Positions 8,348 through 17,044 of a stretch of 64,000 bases of DNA are shown one piece after another. Position 1 is the stretch's first letter, and every line of letters begins with the position of its first letter. Both the position numbers and the translations under genes were made by a program. Source of the DNA: Candidatus Zhuqueibacterota bacterium (GTDB lineage Bacteria > Zhuqueibacterota > Zhuqueibacteria > Residuimicrobiales > Oceaniaggregativiventaceae); contig WJMF01000154.1 of NCBI GenBank assembly GCA_014728085.1, positions 1-64,000 of the forward strand. The letters are read 5' to 3'. Below the pieces are notes generated by a model, which ran no database searches, had not been told where the DNA came from, and was given only the letters and a program-made list of their open reading frames with translations.

Positions 8348-9796
8348 ATGATGAACAGGTCTCTCTTGAACCGTAGATTGTTTTTACGCAATATTTTGTA
8401 TAGCAGTGCAGCACTAACCGCGGGGTGTTCCTTGATCAAAAAAACCAAAAAGCCCAATATTCTTTTTCTCTTTACCGATGATCAGCGATATGATACCATC
8501 CGGGCCCTGGGAAATGATGAAATATTTACGCCCAATATGGATGCCTTGACGCAAAATGGCCTCTCGTTTACCAACGCATATATCATGAACGGTCAAAGCG
8601 CCGCTGTTTGCATGCCCAGCCGCGCCATGTTGCTGACCGGCCGTTCAACATTCAACCTACAGGAAAATGGCCGCTCGATTCCGAAGGAACATATTACCAT
8701 GCCGGAACAGTTTAAACAGGCGGGTTACACCACATTTGGTACCGGCAAATGGCACAATGGCACCGGGTCTTTTCAAAGAAGTTTCACCCAGGGGGGGAAA
8801 ATCATGTTCGGTGGCATGAGCAGCCATTATGATATCCCCATCTATGATTTTAATCCCCTTGGAGACTATGCCCCGGAAAAACAATATACTTTACAGGAAA
8901 AGCACTCCAGCAACGTGTATGCTGATGAAGCGATCCGGTTTTTACACCGATACGATGGTAACAATCCTTTTTTTATGTATGTTGCGTTCCAGGCTCCGCA
9001 TGATCCCAGAGAAATGCCTGAGGAATTTCTGCAGATGTACGATCCGGAGACCTTGAGCTTGCCTCCCAATTTTAAACCCCGGCATCCGTTCAACAACGGT
9101 GAGTTGACCGTGCGGGACGAAAAACTGGCCGAATGGCCAAGAACGCCACAGGAAATAAAACAGCATTTGGCCGCCTATTATGCCATGATCAGCCATCTCG
9201 ACCATGAGATCGGCAAAATTATCGATACGCTAAAGGCTAAAAAACGATACGATAATACCATCATTGTTTTAGCCGGAGACAACGGTCTTGCGGTTGGACA
9301 ACACGGTCTGATGGGAAAGCAAAACTGTTACGAGCACAGCCTTAAAGTTCCTCTACTTTTCTGCGGCCCCGGCATTCCCAAAAACGAGGAGCGAAACGCC
9401 TTATGCTTTCTGCATGATCTGTTCCCGACACTTTGTGATTGGCTCGGAGTTGAGATTCCCTCAACCGTCCAGTCCGCAAGTCTGATGCCCTGTTTTGGCT
9501 CTTCCTGTCAGGTTCATGACGAGCTGGTGTTTGCCTATAAAAATTTTCAGCGTGCTTTGCGATACAACAACTGGAAGCTCATTTGCTATAACGTTGACGG
9601 GGTAAAAACCGAGCAGCTCTTCAATTTGAAAACAGATCCGTGGGAAACCAATAACCTTGCCGATAAAGAAGAGTATCAGGATCTATTGCAATCGCTCAAG
9701 TCGCGCCTGCAAAAAGGACTGGAAACGGCCGGGGATAACGTCATTCTGGAAAAACCGGACTGGAACGTAGAGCCGATTCCGGCTTGGGGTCAGTAA
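8348..9796 (+). CDS. Exported sulfatase (formylglycine type)
   Basis: Sulfatase-family hydrolase of about 482 residues that cleaves sulfate esters, probably on sulfated glycans. I chose the ATG at 8348 (next ATG at 8351): a GGAAAG-type binding site precedes it, and the N-terminus then reads as an export signal with RRLFLRN and a lipobox-like LTAGC. This suggests a Tat-exported lipoprotein. The metal site (LFTDDQRYDT) and the catalytic motif CMPSRAMLLTGRS are present; the Cys of C-x-P-S-R is the residue oxidised to formylglycine. A downstream GDNGLAVGQHGLMGKQNCYEHS segment supplies further active-site residues. It resembles iduronate-2-sulfatase-like enzymes. No maturase gene is in the window. 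Neighbours do not form a polysaccharide-utilisation locus. Confidence 0.9.
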   Translation: MMNRSLLNRRLFLRNILYSSAALTAGCSLIKKTKKPNILFLFTDDQRYDTIRALGNDEIFTPNMDALTQNGLSFTNAYIMNGQSAAVCMPSRAMLLTGRSTFNLQENGRSIPKEHITMPEQFKQAGYTTFGTGKWHNGTGSFQRSFTQGGKIMFGGMSSHYDIPIYDFNPLGDYAPEKQYTLQEKHSSNVYADEAIRFLHRYDGNNPFFMYVAFQAPHDPREMPEEFLQMYDPETLSLPPNFKPRHPFNNGELTVRDEKLAEWPRTPQEIKQHLAAYYAMISHLDHEIGKIIDTLKAKKRYDNTIIVLAGDNGLAVGQHGLMGKQNCYEHSLKVPLLFCGPGIPKNEERNALCFLHDLFPTLCDWLGVEIPSTVQSASLMPCFGSSCQVHDELVFAYKNFQRALRYNNWKLICYNVDGVKTEQLFNLKTDPWETNNLADKEEYQDLLQSLKSRLQKGLETAGDNVILEKPDWNVEPIPAWGQ

Positions 9797-9884
9797 AGAC
9801 ATCAATCGAAATTCTGCCTTTCCGGCCGTGATGTTGGTAGACTGTCCCAAAAGGCTTTTTTGAGGAGAAAAACAGGAAGATTAA

Positions 9885-10634
9885 ATGAATAATTTGAATG
9901 AAATCGTTAAAAATGCCATCGAGCAGTATCAGCCAACCGATATTCAGAAGAAGAAAATCAACTTTACCAAAAAAGATATCTGTCAGGCTATCGATCACAC
10001 CTTATTAAAGCCGGACGCGACAGAGCCGAAAATTATTGCTCTGTGTGAGCAGGCGATAAACTATAATTTTACATCGGTTTGTGTAAACCCTGTCTGGGTC
10101 TCTACCTGTAAAACCCTGTTAAAAAACAGTTCAGTTGATGTTTGTACCGTCGTTGGTTTTCCGCTCGGTGCCAACCTTACAAAAATCAAGGTGGCGGAAA
10201 CTTTGCAGGCGCTCAACGATGGTGCTGATGAAATTGATATGGTACTAAATGTAGGACAGTTGCGAAGCGGAAATTACGATGCTGTCTATAATGACATTCG
10301 AAATGTGGTTACCACGGCATCCCTCGCTGTGGTCAAGATCATTATAGAAGCGTGTTTGTTGAGCAAAGAAGAAAAAATTACTGCCTGCAGTCTGGCATTA
10401 CATGCCGGAGCGGGCTATGTTAAAACCTCCACCGGCTTTTCTCTTCATGGCGCTGTAGCTGGTGATGTTGCTTTGATGCGACGTGTGGTCGGTGAAAAAA
10501 TGGGTGTAAAAGCTTCCGGAGGTATTCGCGATTTGGAAACCACAAAGAAAATGCTAATTGCCGGTGCTGATCGTATTGGCACCAGTTCCGGACTGGATAT
10601 TATTGAACAATTCATAAAGGAAGAGAGCCAATGA
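9885..10634 (+). CDS. deoC: Deoxyribose-phosphate aldolase
   Basis: DeoC cleaves 2-deoxyribose-5-phosphate to acetaldehyde and glyceraldehyde-3-phosphate in deoxynucleoside catabolism. The 249-residue TIM-barrel protein shows IDHTLLKPDAT, CVNPVWV, VVGFPLGA and DEIDMVLNVG. It also has the Schiff-base lysine in YVKTSTGF and the second catalytic lysine in GVKASGGIRD. About 30 N-terminal residues precede the core, as in several bacterial homologues. The stop overlaps the start of the next gene by 4 bp (ATGA), so translation is probably coupled to the LEA-type lipoprotein. Confidence 0.96.
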   Translation: MNNLNEIVKNAIEQYQPTDIQKKKINFTKKDICQAIDHTLLKPDATEPKIIALCEQAINYNFTSVCVNPVWVSTCKTLLKNSSVDVCTVVGFPLGANLTKIKVAETLQALNDGADEIDMVLNVGQLRSGNYDAVYNDIRNVVTTASLAVVKIIIEACLLSKEEKITACSLALHAGAGYVKTSTGFSLHGAVAGDVALMRRVVGEKMGVKASGGIRDLETTKKMLIAGADRIGTSSGLDIIEQFIKEESQ

Positions 10635-11470
10635 TTACAAAAAAACGCCTCTGGGTCATCGTCACAATCCTTCTCTTGTTATTATCGTGCGCACAAATGG
10701 ATCAGTTTCTGCAACGACCCGCTGTTAAGGTTGAATCGGTGTCTGTGCGGGATCTGGGGTTTTCGGATATCACCCTCGCCTTTAATCTTCTTATCCACAA
10801 TCCAAACAGTTTCGGCGTCAGTTTAAATCGCTTTGACTATCTGTTTAAAATAGAAGGAAAAACATTTCTCAGCGGCGTGGAAGACAAGGGCATACAAGTT
10901 GCCGCCGGGGAAAACAGCACAATTGAAATTCCGGTTACAGTCATTTACAGGGATCTCTATGATCTCTACAGCAACTTAAAAAACCGGGATTCACTATCCT
11001 ATGATTTTTCCGGATCTATACAACCGGGCGGTTTGCTGCAGACATTTGAAATCCCGTTTCACGGCAGCGGTTCGCTTCCCAACGTAAGAATTCCAAAGAT
11101 TTCCCTGGGTTCGCTTTCTGTTGCCTCCATCGGCATGAGCGGTATTCAATTGGCCCTCGCTATGAACGTGAGCAATCCCAATGTTTTTGGATTCGAAATT
11201 GGCAAATTTTCTTATGAAATTGATTTAGCGGGAAATAAATTTGCCAGCGGATTCACAGAAAATCTGGTTTTTCTTCCTGCAAAAAAAAGTGAGACCATTC
11301 GTCTGCCTGTCTCTCTCGATTTTACCGATGTTGCCTCTTCCATAAGATCTTTACTGATTTCCGATCGACAGACCTTGGTCGGACTGTCGGGATCAGCTGA
11401 TCTGAAGACACCGATGGGATTACTTCACCTGCCCTTTGCCGTGGAGGAAAGCGTCAGTATCAAGCGCTGA
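10631..11470 (+). CDS. LEA type 2 (WHy-like) lipoprotein
   Basis: The 279-residue predicted lipoprotein has a hydrophobic N-terminus (about 6-19) ending in a lipobox LLSC with Cys20. The mature part holds two repeats of a LEA2/WHy-type immunoglobulin-like fold (about 35-145 and 160-275). Each begins with a similar phrase: LAFNLLIHNPNSFGVSLNRFDY in part of the first, LAMNVSNPNVFGFEIGKFSY in the second. Such domains occur in water-stress and envelope proteins, but the bacterial function is not established. It is translationally coupled to deoC and converges on nagK, overlapping its 3' end by 11 bp. Confidence 0.75.
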   Translation: MITKKRLWVIVTILLLLLSCAQMDQFLQRPAVKVESVSVRDLGFSDITLAFNLLIHNPNSFGVSLNRFDYLFKIEGKTFLSGVEDKGIQVAAGENSTIEIPVTVIYRDLYDLYSNLKNRDSLSYDFSGSIQPGGLLQTFEIPFHGSGSLPNVRIPKISLGSLSVASIGMSGIQLALAMNVSNPNVFGFEIGKFSYEIDLAGNKFASGFTENLVFLPAKKSETIRLPVSLDFTDVASSIRSLLISDRQTLVGLSGSADLKTPMGLLHLPFAVEESVSIKR

Positions 11471-12437
11471 GTTTCGTTCTGGTTAATGTTTCAAGGAGCT
11501 CGTCGTTAATTGAGATACCTTCCTGTTGCAACCCCAGCAATGCAGAGCCGATAGCCGGTTCCCATCGGGGTTCAATAAAATCGATATGCCGGGATATCGG
11601 ATCGGTCTCTTTTTTAATAAAGGGCAACAGGACGTTAATCTGATTGAATATGCTTCCAATCAAAGCTACCTGAACGTTTTGATTTTCTTTTTTCATGCGT
11701 TTTGCCGTGGCAGCAACAATTTTTCCCAATTCAATACCTGCCTGTTGAATAATCTGTTCAGCTGCCGCGTCGCCTTGTTGAGCCAAATCAAAAACCAGTG
11801 GAGCGTTGCTCGCGATTTCGGTTCGATCTATTTGGCCCGAATAAATCGGTGAAATGATTAAATCAATCGAATCGAGATTGTATTTCTTTTCCAGCTCCGC
11901 CCGTAGCGCTGTTTTTACGCCGCGACCATCCAGATATTTCAGCGCAGCCATTATTGCTTGCTGACCGATGTAAAATCCACTACCTTCATCACCGAGAAGA
12001 TAGCCCCAGCCACTGCAGCGAACAACATTTCCCTGCTCATCTTTGCCAAAGCAGATGGCGCCTGTTCCGGAAATCACAATAATTCCGGAACCTCCGGAAA
12101 AAGATCCGGCCAACGCGGCCATGGCATCGGTATCAACTGTATAGGATTTGGTCAGGTTCAGGGCGTCAAAAACCCGAGCAACTCTTTCTTTGTCTTTGGG
12201 GCGGCCGGCACCGGCCAGTCCGGCATAGATATGGTCAATTTCGATATTCTCTATTTTCGCTTGTTTGAGCAACTCTTCAACCAGCGTCTTGAATGTATCG
12301 GCAAGCTCCTCTTCGCCAATTGCCTGAATATTCGAACTGCCCGCTACGGTTCGTCCCAACATTTCGCCATTGTTGTTCAGGAGAACGCCTACGGTTTTGG
12401 TTCCTCCACCATCCAGCCCGATGACGTGTTTTTTCAT
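11460..12437 (-). CDS. BadF/BadG-type ATPase, probable N-acetylglucosamine kinase
   Basis: The 325-residue sugar kinase belongs to the ASKHA superfamily (BadF/BadG/BcrA/BcrD group). It shows the phosphate-1 loop GLDGGGTKTVGVLL near the N-terminus, the phosphate-2 segment GIIVISGTGAICFG, and the adenosine region near the C-terminus (PRWEPAIGSALLGLQ). The closest functional class is N-acetylglucosamine kinase, which would feed recycled or imported amino sugars into metabolism. This fits murQ elsewhere in the window. Its start overlaps the bioY stop by 4 bp, giving an unusual bioY-nagK operon. Benzoyl-CoA reductase activators share the fold but carry other signatures, so kinase is the better call. 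Confidence 0.82.
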   Translation of the reverse strand: MKKHVIGLDGGGTKTVGVLLNNNGEMLGRTVAGSSNIQAIGEEELADTFKTLVEELLKQAKIENIEIDHIYAGLAGAGRPKDKERVARVFDALNLTKSYTVDTDAMAALAGSFSGGSGIIVISGTGAICFGKDEQGNVVRCSGWGYLLGDEGSGFYIGQQAIMAALKYLDGRGVKTALRAELEKKYNLDSIDLIISPIYSGQIDRTEIASNAPLVFDLAQQGDAAAEQIIQQAGIELGKIVAATAKRMKKENQNVQVALIGSIFNQINVLLPFIKKETDPISRHIDFIEPRWEPAIGSALLGLQQEGISINDELLETLTRTKLSA

Positions 12438-12982
12438 GGTATCACCTCATAGTTTTCCAGTTTTCGTACCATCCAGGCGGCTATATACGACTTGAATACT
12501 TCCACAGGAATAAAAACCAAAATGCCGGCCGTTAGTACCTTGATGAGTGAATAATTAATTGTCGAAATGATATTGACTATAAAATATAGATAAAAAGCAC
12601 CGATGAACAGGATAATCAGCGAGCCGGTAATATGTATTCCTGTTCTTTGCATGAGAGAGAGAGAACGATGGCTGTGACTCAGAGATGAAATGACAAAGGA
12701 AGCAATGGGTAAAGCGAGCAGGTATCCAAATGTCGGATGGAAAATATATTGAATACCACCGCCATTTGAAAAAATAGGCAAACCCAGCAATCCCAGACCG
12801 ATATACACCAACTGACTCGAAAAGGCCCACCCGGGTTTCAAAGTACCGCCGGCGAGAATTGTAAAAAATGTTTGCAGTGTAACCGGCACGATGTAAAACG
12901 GTATCCTGACAAATGCTCCGGCCGCGGTCAGTGCAGTAAAAATACTTGCATACAGGATATATTTTGTTGATTTTATTTTCAT
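12434..12982 (-). CDS. bioY: Biotin transporter substrate-binding subunit BioY
   Basis: Integral membrane S component of an ECF-type biotin importer, about 182 residues from the ATG at 12982. An upstream in-frame start at 13000 adds only six residues. Family features include the N-terminal helix ending GAFVRIPFYIVPVTLQTFF, the LAGGTLKPGWAFSSQLVYIGLGLLGLPIF stretch (two conserved Gly-rich parts), and GGGIQYIFHPTFGYLLA. About six transmembrane helices are expected. No ECF ATPase or T component is adjacent, so it may use a shared module or act alone. I saw no BirA operator or biotin-related element in the 100 bp upstream. Confidence 0.92.
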   Translation of the reverse strand: MKIKSTKYILYASIFTALTAAGAFVRIPFYIVPVTLQTFFTILAGGTLKPGWAFSSQLVYIGLGLLGLPIFSNGGGIQYIFHPTFGYLLALPIASFVISSLSHSHRSLSLMQRTGIHITGSLIILFIGAFYLYFIVNIISTINYSLIKVLTAGILVFIPVEVFKSYIAAWMVRKLENYEVIP

Positions 12983-13105
12983 AGAATCATAAAGGTACAA
13001 AAACGGCTCAAATGAATCAATGGCTAAATAAACCGTCAGAAAAAAGCAAACCTTGAAAAATTGATCTGGAATGCTATATTTAATGTTTATATTATCGGTT
13101 AGAAT

Positions 13106-15748
13106 ATGAAAAAAACAATTCCATATATTGCTATTTTTATTTTGCTGACAGCTTTTTCATATGGTCAGACGAAAAAGGATGTTGACCATTTATCTCTGAC
13201 CTTTGATGGCGTATTGCATCCTCCGTCCTCTCTGATCACCCATAAACGGCTGGCAAAAGCCCGGGTTGGTCTGGCTCTCAGCGGTGGAGGATTGCGCGGT
13301 GTTTCTCAAATCGGAGTACTTGAGGCCCTCGAATCAGCGAATATTGATATACATTCTATTGCCGGAAGCAGCATTGGCTCTGTGGTTGGGGGATTATATG
13401 CGAGCGGATATTCACCGGAAGAAATATGGAAAACATTAAAAACGCTTGATCTCAATGATATCCTTTCCGACACACCACAGCGCTCAAGCCAGTTTCTGGG
13501 AAAAAAAGAAGGCGTCAACAGATCTATTCTGCAATTTCGTCTGGAAAATTTCAATCTCACTCTGCCCAAAGCCTATACAGCCGGACAGAAAATCAACGAA
13601 TTATTTACCTATTTAATGCTCAACGCCCCTGTGCATGCACATGATTTCGCTAATCTCGAAGTTCCCCTGCAAATCATCGCCACAGATTTACTGAGCGGCA
13701 AAAAAGTAATTTTGAAAAAAGGTGATTTGGCTTTGGCCATGCGGGCATCCATTGCCATTCCCTTGCTTTTGGATCCGGTCTCGCTTGATTCCATGTTGTT
13801 GGCTGATGGCGGATTGCTGGATAACCTTCCGGTTGACGAAAACCAACGGATGGGTGCGGATTATGTCATCGCTGTCAATACCACGTCTCCATTGCGAAAA
13901 CAGGGCGAGCTGAATGCTCCCTGGGAAATCGCCGATCAGGTAACAACCATCATGCAGGTACCGTTTAAACAAAAACAACTCGACGCGGCTGAAATGGTAA
14001 TCGATTTTTCCGATATGAAGGGGACGTCGATGGATGTTGGTGAATCCCAAATAGATGATTTTTATCAGGAGGGAATAAATCGAACCGTTTCTCAACTTGA
14101 AAAAATGAAGAGACATTTGTCCCGCTTAACTCTCTCTAAACAAGTTAAGAACAACAAGAGCTACTTTATCACCTTTATGACGGTTGATTCAGCGAATATT
14201 AACATCAAAACAGATTCTCTTTATCGCAGCATAAGCGAACGCGAAATTTATTCAAAGCTGATACCTTTTTATGAGAGTGGTTCCTTCCGCAGGGTTTGCG
14301 CACAAATTAAGTGCGTCGATCAGGATACCTCTCTGCACTATCATCTCGAACCCTACCCGGTTTTGCGAGAAGTGGTTTTTCACGGGAATTCGCTGCTTGC
14401 AGATTCATTGCTCAAACCGTCCTTTAAGCCGCTAATCGGTATGCCGATAAATTATTATGCCGGCAAAAGCGCTTTGCAAAGCCTGGTTCGTCTCTATCGT
14501 CGACACGGTTTATCCCTTGCAGAAATCGATTCTGTATATTTCGATGAAAACGTTCAGCGCGCACACATTTTCATTTCGGAGGGAAAAATTCAATCGGTCA
14601 GCTATAGCGGTCAACAAAAAACCAAAAATTTTGTTATCGCCCGTGAATTTACCCTTTCGCCCGGAGAAATATTCGATATCAATACTGCACGTCAGGGCAT
14701 TAAAAACGTTTTTGCCACCGGACTGTTTCAATCGGTAAAATTAAAACCAATCGAAACAAGCGGCGGCTGGAATATTCATCTGATTCTGCAAGAGAAAAAG
14801 ACGCAACTCCTCCGCTTCGGACTCTATTATGATCGGGAGCGAAAAGGGAAAACCTACATTGAATTTTCAGAAGAAAATTGCTGGGGCACGGGTAATGATA
14901 TCACCACTCATTTTCAGTATGGCAATCGGGATAAAGTTATCTCCTTCAATTATCGCGCCGATCGAATCTTTAAAAGTTATCTAACCAATCAAATCAATAT
15001 CCACTGGGATAAAAGTAAGCATTATTACTATAAAAATCTGCACAGAATAGGAGAATATGAACGGCGCTCTTATGGTGTGAAACTTATCCTGGGGCAGCAA
15101 ATACAGCGTTTCGGCACGTTGTCCGGTTTTCTTCGCGCAGAAAAGATTCAAATTTCGGCTCTTTCGGGACATGGATACGATACCGGTTCCTTAATCATCA
15201 ATACGATTGGATTAACCTCGGTTATCGACACCCGGGATCAATTGCCATTTCCAAAATCGGGAAAATATCACCGCTTCTTTTATGAAGCGTCTTCGGGTTC
15301 TTTCCTGGGCGCTGATATTTCGTATTTCAAGGTTAAAAATCAATTATCGAGTTACTGGACAATAAGAAAGAGACATACTTTTTGTCCCCAGGCGATCTGG
15401 GGATTTTCAGATTTAACCACCCCTTTTTCGGAACAATTCCGTATCGGAGGGCAGGATTCCTTTGCCGGGTTGCGGGAAGGGGAATTGCAGGGACGACATC
15501 TTTTTATCGCCAGCATGAAATACCGTTACTTTTTTCCCATCAACACCGCTTTTACAGGATATCTCTTTCTACGTTTGGATATCGGGGCTGTGTGGGAGAG
15601 TGTTGTGGATGTTTCTCCTCAAGACTTTATCAATGGCCGCTCTTTCGGTTTTGCTTTGCAATCTCCGTTCGGACCGGTTTCCCTGTCCTATGGAATGGCC
15701 AGCAACAATCAAAAAAGGGTCTATTTTTCAGCAGGATATGATTTTTAG
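13106..15748 (+). CDS. Patatin-like phospholipase fused to Omp85-type barrel (type Vd-like)
   Basis: The 880-residue protein begins with a signal peptide (about 1-20, ending FSYG). The patatin domain (about 50-330) has the oxyanion loop GGGLRG, the nucleophile motif GSSIG and the catalytic Asp in ADGGLLDN, so it should be an active lipid acyl hydrolase. A region of about 370-560 looks like POTRA repeats (VVFHGNSLL, QSVSYSGQQ). The C-terminal third is a BamA/FadL-like 16-strand barrel segment with the Omp85 phrase FRIGGQDSFAGLREGE, ending in Phe (AGYDF). The layout matches PlpD-type (type Vd) autotransporters but is longer. The alternative is an outer-membrane enzyme facing the periplasm. It is a single gene, divergent from bioY. 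Confidence 0.88.
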   Translation: MKKTIPYIAIFILLTAFSYGQTKKDVDHLSLTFDGVLHPPSSLITHKRLAKARVGLALSGGGLRGVSQIGVLEALESANIDIHSIAGSSIGSVVGGLYASGYSPEEIWKTLKTLDLNDILSDTPQRSSQFLGKKEGVNRSILQFRLENFNLTLPKAYTAGQKINELFTYLMLNAPVHAHDFANLEVPLQIIATDLLSGKKVILKKGDLALAMRASIAIPLLLDPVSLDSMLLADGGLLDNLPVDENQRMGADYVIAVNTTSPLRKQGELNAPWEIADQVTTIMQVPFKQKQLDAAEMVIDFSDMKGTSMDVGESQIDDFYQEGINRTVSQLEKMKRHLSRLTLSKQVKNNKSYFITFMTVDSANINIKTDSLYRSISEREIYSKLIPFYESGSFRRVCAQIKCVDQDTSLHYHLEPYPVLREVVFHGNSLLADSLLKPSFKPLIGMPINYYAGKSALQSLVRLYRRHGLSLAEIDSVYFDENVQRAHIFISEGKIQSVSYSGQQKTKNFVIAREFTLSPGEIFDINTARQGIKNVFATGLFQSVKLKPIETSGGWNIHLILQEKKTQLLRFGLYYDRERKGKTYIEFSEENCWGTGNDITTHFQYGNRDKVISFNYRADRIFKSYLTNQINIHWDKSKHYYYKNLHRIGEYERRSYGVKLILGQQIQRFGTLSGFLRAEKIQISALSGHGYDTGSLIINTIGLTSVIDTRDQLPFPKSGKYHRFFYEASSGSFLGADISYFKVKNQLSSYWTIRKRHTFCPQAIWGFSDLTTPFSEQFRIGGQDSFAGLREGELQGRHLFIASMKYRYFFPINTAFTGYLFLRLDIGAVWESVVDVSPQDFINGRSFGFALQSPFGPVSLSYGMASNNQKRVYFSAGYDF

Positions 15749-15850
15749 GTTAACCGGAGTATGACTTTTTATGTGACTCGTCTTTGTCTTTGATCACTAT
15801 TAAACCTTGATTGGATCAATAACAGTAAAAGGCGTTAAGAGGGATTTTGA

Positions 15851-16996
15851 TCAATAGGTATAATTAAAATATTTTGAAAAAACAATATTGCCGAGTTTAA
15901 GGGCTTCGCGTGAAAACTTGTCGAGGTTTCTTTTCTCCAATTCACCATCTATGATCTGTTTGGCTTTTCTCCACTGATCTTCCTGATCGACTTTGTCCAT
16001 AAAATGAATGAATGCCTCTTCATCTTTTTTAAATAATTTTTTCACCAGGGTTTTATAATCTTTTTTTTCGATCAGGGTATATACGGATGGATAAGGACCC
16101 GGGGGCTGTTTTTCAATCTTTTTGCGTTTTATTTTAATCGATTTATCATCATCCGAATAAATGACCCGCGGCAAACTGATGATTTCATCGGTATCATCGT
16201 CCCGGACGAGTGGTCGCTTTTCAAGTCTTGGATTTAATACGAATGAAAAAATATCCACGATATCTTCCGTTCGCCAGGCTTTTTTTCCCTGCAGCTCTTT
16301 TTTCTTGACAACTTTCAGGGCCTGCTTTAATCCCCGCGCCATCAGCATGGTTTGTACAATTTCTCCGCTGAGCCCGCGTCTGTAGGTCATTTCATCCGTT
16401 TTGAACAGACTGAGAAGAAGGTCAAATTCAGATACCAGTGCGTTTTGTTCTTGTTGCGTGTATAGCTCTCTTTCTGCCGCCTCTATATGTTTTTTAAAAC
16501 TGTTACAATAAACGGGTTTTTGATGATCTTTAACTTTTGTCAATACCTTTTCGATGAACGGACTGCCATGATCCAGTCTTTGTAAAGAACGGCAAAACAG
16601 CGTATTATCATATTCTTTATCCTCTTCCTGAAAGAAGATATTCTCAAGAGTTTTTGCCGGATCAATAAGCAGGTCGATGCGCCGGTTGATTGCAAAAGTA
16701 ATGTTTGCTTTGGCCTCTTCTTTGCTGAATAGAACATTATTGAGAAGGGCCAACATCAACGCTTCCATTGCTTCTTTGATTTCCCGGTCGTCATAGTCAA
16801 TGCCGGCATCGAAATTGATTTCCAGAGGTTTCTCTTTTTTTATTCGTTTTCTTGCCGAAATATAAAAATGTTCCTTAATGAATTGAGGCAAGTTGGTGTG
16901 GGTGATTTGCCGATAGGTTAAATGGTCTCTCCCTCCCAGCGTTTTTTCAATAAAATTTGCCGTTATCCGCTTTTTACCGCTTTCGAGGTTTTGCAC
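15851..16996 (-). CDS. Uncharacterised charged protein downstream of gyrA
   Basis: I do not recognise this 381-residue protein. It begins at a GTG preceded by AAAGGA at a good distance. It has no signal peptide or membrane segment and is rich in Lys, Glu and Asp; most of it should be helical. An acidic/basic linker lies near 265-300 (RDDDTDEI..., then KIKRKKIEKQPPGP). It follows gyrA by 48 bp on the same strand and so is probably the last cistron of the dnaN-recF-dciA-gyrB-gyrA unit. That position suggests, but does not show, a role linked to replication or the nucleoid. Confidence 0.75.
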   Translation of the reverse strand: MQNLESGKKRITANFIEKTLGGRDHLTYRQITHTNLPQFIKEHFYISARKRIKKEKPLEINFDAGIDYDDREIKEAMEALMLALLNNVLFSKEEAKANITFAINRRIDLLIDPAKTLENIFFQEEDKEYDNTLFCRSLQRLDHGSPFIEKVLTKVKDHQKPVYCNSFKKHIEAAERELYTQQEQNALVSEFDLLLSLFKTDEMTYRRGLSGEIVQTMLMARGLKQALKVVKKKELQGKKAWRTEDIVDIFSFVLNPRLEKRPLVRDDDTDEIISLPRVIYSDDDKSIKIKRKKIEKQPPGPYPSVYTLIEKKDYKTLVKKLFKKDEEAFIHFMDKVDQEDQWRKAKQIIDGELEKRNLDKFSREALKLGNIVFSKYFNYTY

Positions 16997-17044
16997 AGAA
17001 TTTCATCCTTTTTCTTTTTTCCGCTTGCAAATTGTCCCGGAAGA

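Noticed and set aside
13001-13105. BirA operator or biotin-related element before bioY.
   Set aside because: No TTGTAAAC-type dyad is present in the 105 bp.
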